DNA of 64,000 bases from Zhengitettix transpicula (taxonomy: Eukaryota; Arthropoda; Insecta; Orthoptera; Tetrigidae): assembly GCA_037074705.1 (NCBI GenBank), contig CM073590.1, positions 7,518,001 through 7,582,000 on the forward strand. The letters run 5' to 3'. Below are positions 45,660 through 57,535 of the stretch, piece by piece. Position 1 is the stretch's first letter. Each line of letters opens with the position of its first letter. The notes under the pieces are model-generated. The model saw only the letters and a list, made by a program, of their open reading frames with translations, ran no database searches and was not told where the DNA came from. The position numbers were made by a program, and so were the translations under genes.

Positions 45660-45790
45660 ACTGTGGTTTGAGATGCCCCATGGGTCGGAGTGGGAATTGC
45701 GGGAGGCAGCGTTTAAAATTAAACCTCAACGAAATTAGTGTCGATCCATAGTTTTGGGGGTCTTTAAGCTAATTGGTCACATTTAAGTCT
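45660..45790 (-). mobile_element. Z-family fragment, reverse orientation
   Basis: The reverse complement reads GACCCCCAAAACTATGGATCGACACTAATTTCG...TTTAATTTTAAAC. This parallels the module CCCCGAAAACATTATATTCGATGCTAATA... at 9306, so it is a single module of that family. Confidence 0.5.
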
Positions 45791-48429
45791 ACCTTCAGTC
45801 AATATAACACAGAATAATCAACTATAAGTTTGGAGAAACTAGTAGAACTCTGTATAAACTTATTTTATAAACTGTCTTTCTTTGACACTCGATTAGTGTA
45901 CGAGAATACCAAATTTATGTTAATTTACTTATTCTGTAAATAAAACTTTATAATTTCTATATGAAACCAATACTTTTAAAAACATTTCAATACTATTAGT
46001 TCGACTACATTGCAGTGGGAAGTCGTTTTCATTCTAGTTTAATAGACGGTTGAGAAATAAATACCTGTGGAAAGATGATTATCAGATGGATACAAGCTTA
46101 AGAGAGCGGTAACATATTCCAATAAAGTCATGAGAAAATTTAAAAAAATAATACAGTTATTAAATTAATTAACAGCTCGTAAGGTCTTCCTTTTAAATTG
46201 TGAGATTCAGTAACCATGTGTTGTATCTTGAATATAAAAAAGATAAAAAATTTCTATCCTGTTGAAAGCTACATATTAGAGCTCTCAGCATGACGAAGAA
46301 GTGAATAGGTAGGAATAGATTGGTGCAGATATGGACTACTGACAAGAGGAGTTTATAGGAACAGCGTATTGATACAGCTGTTTATATGATTTAGAGACCC
46401 TACAGACGAGAAAGAATGTAAAATGCACCAAATGCCCTGTTACCACGGCGAAGAAGTCTGAATAAAATGCCAAACTGTTGGTTTTTGCTATTCAGCTATA
46501 AGCTGCATTTACGTATGAGTAACGAATAATATGAAAGAAAATGAGCAAGACATCATTTTGACAATGAATTTAAATGACATGTAATTTACCTCTGAATTTA
46601 AAAACTGTCAGAGATTTAGCAGGATTTATGGATCGATTGATGATCGTATAAGAGTTATGAAGGATGCTAACTATGGACGGTAGCCATGATTTCAAGATCA
46701 TGATCACGAAATTCAGTGTGTGGCTTCTTATTTACTTCTTGAAGACAGGAAAATGATTACGACAGCCCTTCGCTTGGCCAGAAACGATTTTCTACTAATT
46801 ACACTGAAACAGTAATGTTTGTGAACTATCGTGGATTATTTATCAAATTTCTCAAATTATTTATGTATTATTGTGTTATACGTCCGACATATTAATAAAA
46901 ATTCACTATATCTACACCCTGTGCAACGATATGAAATGTGATGAAATAGACATAGAAAAAAATAACTTTATATGCACGTTTTAACTGTGCATACCAGCGG
47001 TTCTTACACTTCTGTTTCCCCTTCCTAATACAAGTATCATTATTACAATACAAGAAGTTTCATACACTATCTCATCGTACGCGGATTAATTGAAGTTATT
47101 AAAGTTGTCGTTTTGATTTTTACAAGTTTTTCCACCAGCCTAGTGTGTATATAATGATAATTCACCACTGTATTGCAGTCAGCGACGATCTGGACTCGAA
47201 ACTGGAAGATCTAGATTGTACTGTTTAGAGCGTGACACCAAGAAATGACGTCATCAAATGAAGTCACGCCGTACACTTCAATGACACGATTATTGGCGTA
47301 TTATTACGTTCAAATAATAAAAATATATTAATATTATGACATTAAAACAAAACATATTAATGCACAGGTCACAAATAAAAGAATATATACAATAACAAAT
47401 TACCTGTAGAGAATAACCACACTAAGTCTGAGTATTCGCCTCAGTATCTTCTAGAGCCATTCAAAACGATTAGAACTATAATTAATTATTGCCTTATTCA
47501 GTTTATTATTCCTGTACAAGGAATGTCTGACATATTTATCTAATTAACAATAGGAAATAGGTATTAATATCCAATTATCTTCGCCTTTACAGAGACCACG
47601 TAAAATATTGCAATTAGTTAACTTTACGATCTCTTTAGATATGTATCCCTTTACTCCAAAAATCCTTTTTGAGATAATCATTCAGAGAACCGTTCTTATC
47701 AAAGTCTTTCCCCGTGTGTCTCATAACAATATACAGTAAAAAAAATCACCTCGTTTAGTGCCCAGAAACCGTAATTATATTTCTCCTGTTTACTCTATGC
47801 AGAAGTTACACAACTTTTAGAAATCAAGTTTCACATCAATAATTTAATATTTTATCTGCCCTTTCAAAATAGGGAAGTAATTTAATAGTAAAACGAAGAT
47901 AAACATGTAGCTTGCGGTCAATGATATTAATTTTCCCAGGGAGGTTTTCATCGCATTCATTTAACGCCAGGAAATAATTACGATTTGAATAAATAAGTGA
48001 CAATCATATCACACAAATGTCTCTTTACTTAATTGTGAAATTTCAAGTATGTAATGACTTTGGAGATTCCAACATTAAATACAGTTACCCATCACGAAAC
48101 ATTGTTTCCTGGGCCCTACATTCAAATCCTGGAATTATAAATCCAAGGAGGCAAGTAGGCCTCTTACTTTATAGCTACCCTAAAAAATTAATCAAAATTT
48201 CCTTCTCCGTTATGTTTACATTTTCACAACAAGAAACTTAATTTTTTGTCTGCTTTTGCACACAGACTGCACAAACACTTTGTTAGTTCTTGCTATATGA
48301 GTAACTATTCCGTATCGAGAGAATCACAAAACAATTATGGACCATTTCCGACCTTGGAATATTATGCGTTCAGAACCTATGAAGTCGTAAAATCTAATGT
48401 ATATAAAAATCAATGATTTTTAAACAGCC
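45791..48429. other. AT-rich intergenic sequence, no gene seen
   Basis: A palindromic TGACGTCA occurs at about 47247. A frame at 46693-46818 of about 41 codons faintly resembles a transposase helix-turn-helix but is too short to support. Nothing else recognised. Confidence 0.45.
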
Positions 48430-48960
48430 CGTGGCTTAATTGCGCGTGAGGAACGACAGGCATCGCTGAATTGCGTCGTTAACACCTGCAAATCACAGGC
48501 TTTAGGAACGAGTGCCGGCTGGTTTTTCCCCTTCCTCCTGAATAATTACGTCATTTTAAGTACGGCGATGAGCAGAACTTTTTTTTCTCCGTGGATTTAT
48601 GGGAATGGCGATCAGGTCTTGATTCGCTAGTACACGGGCGCCGTACATCACCGCGTCTGCCAAGGGAAGGGCTACACGGCCAGGGCGTGCGCTGACTGAA
48701 TGCCAATTTGTAACCACGTTCCAATTGCTATGCCGTCTGCCTGAACAATAAATATTTCAAGGCGATCGCATAAATGTCGCCAGAAGTTCCCTTAACTGCG
48801 AAACGCGGCACGTGTTCTTTTATATGCACGATCGATTGGGCCTGATGAAACTCTTCCTTCAATTCTGTGTTTAATAACAAACGTTGCTTTGATGATAAAG
48901 GGCTTAGAGTGGCGATAAATAACTATGGAAGGATCCTTTATGATTGATTGTTGTCTATAG
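48430..48960. other. GC-rich, single-copy island, candidate conserved regulatory DNA
   Basis: About 500 bp, visibly GC-richer than its AT-rich flanks, not matching any repeat in the window and without a coherent frame. Motifs include an E-box CACGTG (48809-48814), GATAAA strings near 48895 and 48915, AATAAATATTT near 48748 and a homeodomain-like TGATTGATTG (48941-48950). Composition and motif density resemble insect enhancers, but that is inference only. Confidence 0.4.
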
Positions 48961-49284
48961 TTTCTAATTAAATTTATTGTTTAAATAAATCTCAATTTTA
49001 TTGTCCCCGAAAGACCGCGAAAGAAAATTTTGTATTACATGTTATTTTCCATGGTGTAATTTTAGCGAGACGTACGTCAGCCGCAGCCTTCCAGGGAATC
49101 ACTTATAAACATGTAATTATAGCGCCACCCCATACCATTTTGGGGTTTCCCGTGCTTCGTCAAAATATTCAAATGTTTTCCAAAAATCACTCATGTTTTT
49201 TTTACTCAAAACATGCACGGTTTTTTCACGTTAGGATTTTGGTACAAATATTTATCTGCTGTCACTAAAATAAATAGAATTTTT
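48961..49284. other. Intergenic sequence, no gene seen
   Basis: Contains ACGTCAGCCGCAGCC and GCCACCCCATACCATTTTGGGG near 49075-49147, possibly a continuation of the preceding island. No gene. Confidence 0.4.
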
Positions 49285-49490
49285 TATATTGATTTATTTA
49301 CAATCGCACAAACAGCTCCGGTTATTAGCGACTCATTAATGGAACTTATTTTTGCCTTTTTCGGGGGCTTGCTTTGACGAGAGTTTTTTATCTCACGCAA
49401 ACAAACATCCGTCGCCGGGATTCGAACCCGGGACTTATGTGATGCGAGGCAATCGCGCTGACCTTACATCACAGGAAGCCGGCGATATTT
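49285..49490 (-). mobile_element. tRNA-derived SINE, minus strand
   Basis: The minus strand has a perfect T-arm, CCGGGTTCGAATCCCGG (box B, complement of 49417-49432), and an upstream box-A-like TAAGGTCAGCGCG about 33 nt away, within a 76-nt tRNA-like head (49409-49484). The 3' body runs through GCGTGAGATAAAAAACTCTCGTC, AAGCAAGCCCCCGAAAAAGG and TAATGAGTCGCTAATAACC into A/T-rich sequence. The acceptor arms do not pair, so this is not a working tRNA gene. Confidence 0.75.
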
Positions 49491-51779
49491 ATTTTATTTA
49501 ACGCGTTGCTAAACATTGTTCTCGTATCACGTTTCCTTGATTTAATACTTTTTGTTACTTCTTGTCAATATATAAAATTAATATTACATTTCCACTCTAA
49601 GGCTATTATTGATAACAAAATTGTTGCTACCTAAATTCAAAGTACCTTACCGTTTTTGTTTAAACCCACTCAGCCTTTTTTCTATAAAGCGAACAAATCC
49701 CTACTAGTAAAAAATCAGGTTTTGTAACGACCATTCATTCACTTTAGCGATTATGGATTGCTGTTTTAGTGTTGCTAAAACACATCTTATGTCTAGATAT
49801 AACAAGAAAATAAATTTAATCAAAATCGGACAATTTAGGTTTGTCAGACAGACATAAATTTAGATGACGTCAATTTCCAAAAGCGTGAAACGTAAAAGAT
49901 GTACTGAAATCACTTGGTTTCTATGTCATATGGAGACAAAGCTATTATTTTTTTGGTGTAAACTTACCGAATATATAACTGTGTAAAATATTTTTTTAAA
50001 TTAAGACTATACCCGATTAAGTGTAGAGAAAGTTAAGACGGCATGGAACTAGGAAGATTAAGAGGATTAATTTTTCGTAGTCATATAAATATAAACAAGA
50101 ATTTAAAATAAAATGTCAATTCAGTATTGTTAATTACTTTCTCAATTGATACAAAATAATTAATCATTTACGATGAATAAATAAGGATTTCATTATAATA
50201 TTCATTAAAATAGTAATAATGAAGACGATTGGGAAATAAGAAACTTTTTCAGTATAATCGAAAGAAGAGAATTAACACTGGCATAGAAGGAGCAGAGGAG
50301 CGTAAGAACTTACAAAAAAACATATATCGACAACAAATACATTTTAATTGAAAAAAGTTAATTCATCACATTGTCTTCCAGCGCGTGTGATCGTCTATCT
50401 GAAGTTATTACTCTTTAAAATATTAAATTTCGAAATGTGAACACACTGGTAATGTTCTTGAAAATTTACTTGAAGTTTGATTTTGATTTTTGGCGTCAGA
50501 ATTTTCTTCTAACTGCACGTTACTCGTGTGGTCGTTGAATTTTATTCAAGAAAAATACAATTACCGAAATCATTGTATTCACCTTTCCATAGTACACAAT
50601 TGAAGCGTGATTTTAGAACATTGTTACACGTTAAGAAACTATTACATTTCATTAAAATACAGCAAAGAACCATGGATTCTCATTTACATTTCTCAATCAG
50701 CTATTTTTATGGTTTCATTTGTTATTAAGTTCATAAAGCAAAAGTAAGCAGGCATCTGCTGATTTTTATTAAATGAAACAAACATCAACATAAACCGTTC
50801 TTCCGGCAAACTTCGTCATCTATTCTTTAATAGAACGTTAAATATTGTTAAGCTATTTAAATTTAAATACATACATATATATATGTATTGAAAATTATAC
50901 CAAAATTTTCATATTGAGCGTTTCTCATATGAACACTTCTATTATTAAAGCTGGTTTAGTTTCGTCAGAAGCAAAAAAATAAATAGTGCATATTTTTGTT
51001 ATATCTGCAAATTAAGGAAAAACACCTTAAACAAAGCGAATGTTTTCAATAGCGCTGCTAGTACAACAGTTCGGCTGAGTTCAGCTACGTGGTGACGTCA
51101 CACGTCAGCCAAATAAAGGAAACAAATCAAACCTAATCAGACAGGTAGGTGCAAAAGATTATTATATGATTCTTAATTCTGTCGTTAACAATATTTTATT
51201 TTATTTCTCTCTAACATACATTATTACTTTAAAAACATTAAACTTTAAAAACAGTAGAAATATTCATCTCTGTATAATCCATAATTTTAAATACGTCTGT
51301 CTTGATTGTTGAGACAATTGTTTGAATGTAACGCCAATGGCGAGTCGAAACAGATACATGAGCATCTCTTCGGAGTCAGTGTGTCATGGACGAGTGAATT
51401 ATACGAAGTGCGGCACAGTCCGTAGTCATATATCACAAGGGAAAATTGACGAGGTGCGCATCACATTGTTAGCACAGACCAGGCGCTCGCCATACCATAA
51501 TCACAGTTCTAAATGAGATGCTTCATATAATTAATGGCCAGCTAAAATTAATTGACTTTATAATGTACTCGTTTATTATGAAAGAGGATTAGCATTATTA
51601 AATGTGATGCATTATTTTTGACACCGATAGCTGTCGTTTATTAAATGGTTATAATTAGCGAATTATTTTTTTAAACGAATTTAAGTAGATAATTATACGA
51701 ATTTCTTTTACACATTAACACATCGTGGTACCATAGCTATTATTTATTCGCTTATTTAAAAAACTTTTTCATTTCAGAA
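49491..51779. other. AT-rich intergenic sequence, no gene seen
   Basis: Near 49810-49865, AATCAAAATCGGACAATTTAGG...GTCAGACAGACATAAATTTAG is generic end sequence of a non-coding insect repeat. A GGTGACGTCACAC site lies near 51091. Short frames are unsupported. Confidence 0.45.
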
Positions 51780-52160
51780 TTGTAGGAGAGAGCCGTTAAC
51801 TGTGTTATACTTAAGAAGCGCAACGGCGGGAGTATTAAGTTACGGAATGGAAGAGCTGTAACACTCCGAAATCGGCAATTTCTGGGACTGAGATTACGTT
51901 GCCTCGAGTCTCACTCACCTCTTCTTTATATATGCAATTATTGTAGCCCGTTCCAGTTATATATTTCCTGAAAAATTAAACGAACTGCGTTAAGAAGATG
52001 TACATTCTCCTATAACAAGGGAGAATAAAGGCCATAAAAGTTCGGAACTGTGTAAAATACTACTCGCCGTTTATCTGTTACGGCGTTCGTTCTATACAAT
52101 ATTATTATATTCGGGCAATTGTTCGCATTTTATCTGCAGTAAATCGTTAAAAGGACTACT
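51780..52160. other. Non-repetitive island, candidate regulatory DNA
   Basis: Mixed-composition stretch with AGAGCCGTTAACTGTG, a TATATATGCAATTATTG segment, GAATAAAGGCCATAAAAG (caudal/Hox-like CATAAA) and TTTATCTGTTACGGCG. No repeat copy in the window and no open frame. Function inferred weakly. Confidence 0.3.
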
Positions 52161-52467
52161 TATAGCGCCAAAACTGAGGGTTTCTTTGTACAGAAGTCAC
52201 AATAATAAATTATTGAATATGCATAAGGTAACAATTACATATATAAAAATTAAAATCTTTACGGAGTACGATTTAATTAAACCGATCGAAATAAACTGTA
52301 GAATATTTATTGAATATATAAGCTATTATTTATTCATTTACAAAATTTAGAAAATATAATGATATTACGAAAACTTAATTGTACGAACAAGTATACAATT
52401 AGTTATCAATAAATGTGCCAATAGGAATACAGTCTGCGAATTACTATATAATAATCACTTATTTCCA
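52161..52467. other. AT-rich intergenic sequence, no gene seen
   Basis: No coding frame or repeat recognised. Confidence 0.45.
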
Positions 52468-52640
52468 ATACGAGGGTACGTCACTTAATTTCACTTAAAT
52501 TTTTTATCACAACATTTTTCATAATGGTTCTTAATCCACCATTCAATAAGATCTACAATGCTCAGAGAAAATAAGTTTTCATTTGAGCAGGTTGATAGAA
52601 ATGTACATTTTTATCTGTTGGTCAAACGATTTAGCCAGTT
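52468..52640 (-). mobile_element. 3'-end fragment of a second mariner-like element
   Basis: TACGAGGGTACGTCACTTAATTTC at 52468 looks like a mariner-type terminal inverted repeat beginning with TA. Read inward on the minus strand, the adjoining sequence translates as LIEWWIKNHYEKCCDKKFK and then a stop a few bases before the repeat. This is the position and flavour of mariner transposase C-termini (W...KC...). The opposite end was not found, so this is a truncated relic, distinct from the element at 40152. Confidence 0.4.
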
Positions 52641-55400
52641 ATTGAAAATTTAATACGCATATCTATGTATAGCCACTTCATCATTTGTCACTCGTACATT
52701 ATTAAGATCTTTCTCAGTGTTGTCTTCAGTAGTAGATGTGGCTGGACGTCCTGCTCTTTCCTCGTCCGTCAGGCTTGTTCAACTTGAAAATCTTGAATGT
52801 ATATATTTCTATGTATGTCAGAAAACATAAGCGATTTTTCAAGGTGATGAAAACGAACGATGGACTGACTCTTCGTAAATGTAAAAAAGCGAACAGATGT
52901 GATAACACTTTAACCTGCCACAAACTGTGAGACAATAATGCCATTATGGGGTTACGAGCACCGAAAGTCGTACAGTCAACTTACTGACATATAGAACATA
53001 ACTGCTTTTACATTTTAAATTACTCCCGTAAAATTCAAATGTTAAAATATTAATTTAAATAAATGGGAGAGGTAAATAAAACTTTCTCTGAAAAATTAAT
53101 TGGCGATACAGAGAATACACAATTTGGAAGTATAAATCACAATACGCTAGATAGGGAAAACATAATATGATATTTTCCTGGACGTCGAGAAATTAAAATC
53201 AATCGGCACTCAATGCAAAATATCAAATACACAAAGAAATAAAGAAACCTTTCAAGAAAATACTGCACTCTATTGTATGCACCTTTTAATTTAAACTTCC
53301 TATAATTAAACTATTTTATCTGTAACCAATATTGTTATTCTTTACTGCTGATGCAGAATATTGTATAAAATTATTCCTGTATGATGGATATTAGTCTGGT
53401 ATAAACAAGAATTTCCGTAAAAATGAGACAAGATTTACAGATATTTTAAATCTTAGATTAGAATAATAAACTTTTGAACATAATCTTGTAATATTTTAAA
53501 ATGAAATACATCGAAAATTACAAATTTGAATCAGTTGAAGAGATATTATCAAATGTCTTAACAAATATACTGAGTTTGGCTACTACTGAAGTTAAATGAT
53601 ACAAGACAAATGGAATAATTACATTGACTCCTTTGTTGATTACTCAATAGTACGGAACCTTTTTTATTCACAATTATAGCATTAAAAAGTTCTCGACAGC
53701 GTTAACGGCAAAAAGTAGTGAATATAATAATTTTTTACTGATCTTGTTAATAGCTCTTTTTTATTTGATAAACAATTGTTTGATTAAGTGCATCGAACGC
53801 ATTTGTTTCTTTAAAAGAGTTTTTTTCTTGATATTGCCAAATGTTAATAAATATGTCCCACCCGTATTATGTTTAGCAACATACTAATTTAAGATTAATG
53901 TGTATTAAGACTTCATGTCTTCATTATTAGATACCAACAAAAATGCATTAGATAATGATAATCAACTCCTCATTAGAATAACTTAATAATGCAGAAATTT
54001 CTGGAAAATTATGTAGCTTCAGCCTTGACTTAGTAATATCTCTACAACTCTAATATATTCCGCAGATCTGAAGGGAGATAACGAACACAGCATTCAAGTT
54101 CGCCGGGAGATCTAATCCGCAGTTGCAATATGTGCACAATTTTATTAATATTCTGATTAAAGATGTAACAGAAACGAAATTTATTCCAAAATTTTGTGTA
54201 GGCGAATAATAGACTAATAACTTCATTTCATGTGATTATTAATAAGCATTATCGAATTGAGATAAATTTTTATATAGGATGCGAAAACAAATGGATTCAG
54301 AAGTGAATAATCATTGATTAAAAATGCAATACAAAAGGCATATTCTCTTGCTTGATTAGTTTCCTGATTAATTAATTATATTTTAAATGCATATAATTAT
54401 GCTGCTGTTAAAGGTGCCATGGATTGTTAATATGAATTAATATGTCGTCCATTACAGTATTGTAGAATTGTTAATGACAGGTGGCACAAATTTAGATATT
54501 CCTAAGTTTGGTTTCCAGTTATTAAATATTTTTGCGTGTCGTGACTGTTTTTCTTGATCACATAAGTACTGGTGTTCTCAACAGTAAATCCATATTTTAC
54601 CAAATAAGTAGCAAATGTATGACCGAGTTAATCAAACATTAGTGAATATAAAATTCAAATTAAACGCGGGAAACATTATAAGTTCCAAGTAAACGTAATA
54701 CGAGAACCTAACTCTTACTATAGGCTACTACTGAATCTGGTAATAATGTTTAATTGTAAGTATTTTTTCCAAAAAATTTACGTTTAATATTTAGTTTAAA
54801 AGTTTCGGAACTAGTTGTAATTATATAAGTGACATGACAGAAAAAGAAAATATGATTAAATAATAGGAAGTATTACATGATTATAATCTAATACAAAACA
54901 TAAGTATGATTTATTAAATATTTTTTTGCAGAAGTTGGGGAGAAGAAATTGACATATTAAATAACGAATTATGTTGAACAATTTAAACAAGAAAGAAAAC
55001 TACTTTGATAAAATAAAATACAAATATAAAAATAGAATATTATTTTTGACTTATTACATAACGTTAATTATTAGAGTTTCATTTAGAAAAGGTGGAACAA
55101 AAAACAGTACCACGTAAATATATAGTTTATAAACTTATTTTTGAAGGAGAAAAAGCTTTGTTTATTGTACTTTACTAACAGTATAGCTCGAATAATACGA
55201 AATTGAAAGAAATAGAAATGATATAAATATTTTTCATCCATTTAAATTTCATTGAAATATGAAATAAATGTGTAAAAAAAATTTAATATGTAAATTCTAA
55301 TCACGTAATAGCTGAAACAAATACTTCGGTTGAAATAAAGAATAGAACTACTGATTTTAATGAAGCTTCACAATATAAGCCAAGAAATCTGTATTTAAGC
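52641..55400. other. AT-rich intergenic sequence, no gene seen
   Basis: Overlapping short frames at 52726-52944 lie on both strands and have no known motif. The remainder is very AT-rich. Confidence 0.5.
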
Positions 55401-55485
55401 ATCAGGATGAAAAAATCTCGACCGGTAAGTGAGTCGAACTAACAAATGAGCCATCCGCGAGTCACTTCTACAGTTATATTACTTG
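55401..55485 (-). mobile_element. tRNA-derived SINE fragment (same tail as 24864)
   Basis: CATCAGGATGAAAAAATCTCGACCGG followed by GTGAGTCGAAC (a degenerate box B complement) and AAATGAGCCATCCGCGAG (a degenerate box A region). Matches the tail and layout of the SINE at 24864-24985 on the minus strand. Confidence 0.5.
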
Positions 55486-56077
55486 TAAATGTTTATGAGA
55501 GTATTTTAAAGAAACAGATGTCGTCAATATGAACCACGTGTGAGCCCATCTATAAAGGTAATTAATCAACATCCAATTTCGAGGAAAATCCAACAAAACT
55601 GTAAAGTATAAAATCACCTTTTTTATTTTTCTGTGAAAAATTACTTTGAAAGCTCTGTTTTGAAATCTAGACCCTCAATACCCTGTTGAAAGATTTGCTT
55701 CATAAATGGAATTACAGGTTTAAAGCCGGAGAAATGTGATAAATATCTAAAAACTTTGCAGTCAAATCTGCGTATTTTTTCGTAATAAATATGTCGGATT
55801 GTGAATTGTATTAAACTTTGTGTGTTTTAAATCCTTGATTTGTGGTCCCATATTACGCGTTTCAGTAATCAGCTAATTGTGTGCGGCGCATAAGTATCCG
55901 AGTGGCGTGCGTCAGAGAAGATGACCATGCCGACAGCGAACTTTTACTTTAACATTGAACGTTATACGTACTATTGAATCACAAATAAATTAAAAGCATA
56001 AGTTTTATACTTTAATTAAATTGTAATTGTATTACAATAATTTGAATGGTTATAATCATCATTAATACTGTATATAT
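55486..56077. other. AT-rich intergenic sequence, no gene seen
   Basis: A short GC-richer patch near 55880-55945 is unassigned. Confidence 0.45.
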
Positions 56078-56553
56078 TGTAATAAGCTAAATATAAATAT
56101 CAAATTAAGTGAATTGATTGGCCACACGTTAAGGCATCATAAATGAAATATGCAATAATAATTAACAAAATTGAAAGGAAATTAATATGATGAAATAGTA
56201 TCATGATTAAAACATTTATTACAACTGACCCAACAATTAATTCATTTATACACAAATACTTTACATTTACAAACAATTGCTCGCCGATCTTAACAACAAT
56301 TTATTATAAATAACTGAAATTTTACCCTTATCTCAGGTCTTTAATTGGGCCTTTTAAGTAAAGAACATTTATTCCCCTTTTTAAAAAATTATTTTTAGAA
56401 TTTACTATTGACAAATATTTTAATAAAATTGAAGTGAAATCGAAATAAAATCGAAATCTTATTATATTCTACTTTTTCTTAACGTTTACAATTTTAATTC
56501 AAATGTATTTTTTTTGTACTGGTACTAGGGCAATTGTAAAGATTCTGCAACAC

Positions 56554-56564
56554 ACTTTCACCTC
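56554..56564. repeat. Target-site duplication of nested S copy (left)
   Basis: ACTTTCACCTC; repeated as ACTTTCACTTC at 57057-57067 (10 of 11 match). Confidence 0.75.
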
Positions 56565-57056
56565 ACAGAGAGCTCTGGCGGGGGCTACCTTTGGGGATGC
56601 CCTCATATCTCTCTGGTTTTTTTGAACTAAGATTCCCACATGCCGAGGCACCTCGGTCTGTTTTAAGAGGTGTATGTTCCGGGGTCGCAGACCTTGGGCA
56701 TACGGTAAGTTGTCTGCTATTCCTATTGGAATAGTCGGCCAGCTGCCTCCTAAACCGGTCAAGGCACGGCGAAGGGAAAGGTGCGATCTCACAGCAAACC
56801 CCTCTCCCGCCATCGGAAGGGCGTGGGACAAGTACCAAATGCCCGACCTACCTGAAACAGGTTTTTCTAGGGTTTTCCCTGCATCACTTTTAGGCGAATT
56901 GCCGGGTAGGATCCTAAACCACAGCCCGGTGGCCTAGTTAACCCTTAGCTACGTTCCTCTACCCGTCCGCATCCCACCTTTCAAATCCCTTCCTACGCTA
57001 TTAATGGAGTTGCCACATCGTGGATTACCCTCATGTAGCCTGTTACTCTAAAAAAA
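56565..57056 (+). mobile_element. S-family retroposon nested in LTR-TA copy 5
   Basis: 492 bp from ACAGAGAGCTCTGGCGGGGGCTACC to CTGTTACTCTAAAAAA, with the whole internal path of the family intact: CCGAGGCACCTCGGTCTG, GCAGACCTTGGGCATACGG, CTATTCCTATTGGAATAGTCGG, CTACCTGAAACAGG and CCATCGGAAGGGCGTGGGAC. The 5' end lacks the two 30-bp units of the copy at 18435. Its near-perfect duplication lies inside LTR-TA sequence, so it inserted after that element. Frames on both strands (110, 91 and 87 codons) are by-products. Confidence 0.85.
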
Positions 57057-57067
57057 ACTTTCACTTC
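57057..57067. repeat. Target-site duplication of nested S copy (right)
   Basis: ACTTTCACTTC directly after the A-rich tail. See 56554-56564. Confidence 0.75.
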
Positions 57068-57327
57068 GAACACTATGACTAACAGGCCATGTTACACAGA
57101 ATTTACACTTTTCGTCGGTTCTCCGGGCAATTTGAAGGAATACTCAGAGACTGAGTGACCAACTAGATTAATTCCGTCCAACTCCGCATTCTATAACACG
57201 TCCCGTTGATTCAGCTCACAAACACTTTCCTTCGTTTTTATTGCTGTCTAACTCTACTCCACTTATTAATGTTTTACTTCCTCTCAACTATTCCTAATAC
57301 AGCTAATTTCTCTAACCTCTGATTTCA

Positions 57328-57421
57328 GACTGCTAAATTTTAATTTCTTCCATACTTAGCAATGTATCGTGGCTGACTGCTAAACTTTAATTTCTTTCGT
57401 ACATAGCAATGTCTCGTGGCT
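57328..57421 (-). repeat. 47-bp tandem duplication in LTR-TA copy 5
   Basis: Two 47-bp units (57328-57374, 57375-57421) starting GACTGCTAAA and ending CGTGGCT, with five differences or so. Confidence 0.9.
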
Positions 57422-57535
57422 GACTGACTCACTCCACCAACTTACGCGCGCCAAGCCCAAACAATACCTTGCCTGTTCAATATTCTCAACCATTATTGTT
57501 CCTTTGTTTCCGGTAACAATTCACTTCAATAGTTT

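Noticed and set aside
46693..46818. 41-codon frame faintly like a transposase helix-turn-helix
   Set aside because: The resemblance is too weak and no flanking transposon features are present.
50860..50890. ACATACATATATATATGTAT palindrome as an LTR-TA site
   Set aside because: No TGTAAT/ATTACA terminus or LTR-TA sequence next to it; it is a simple repeat only.
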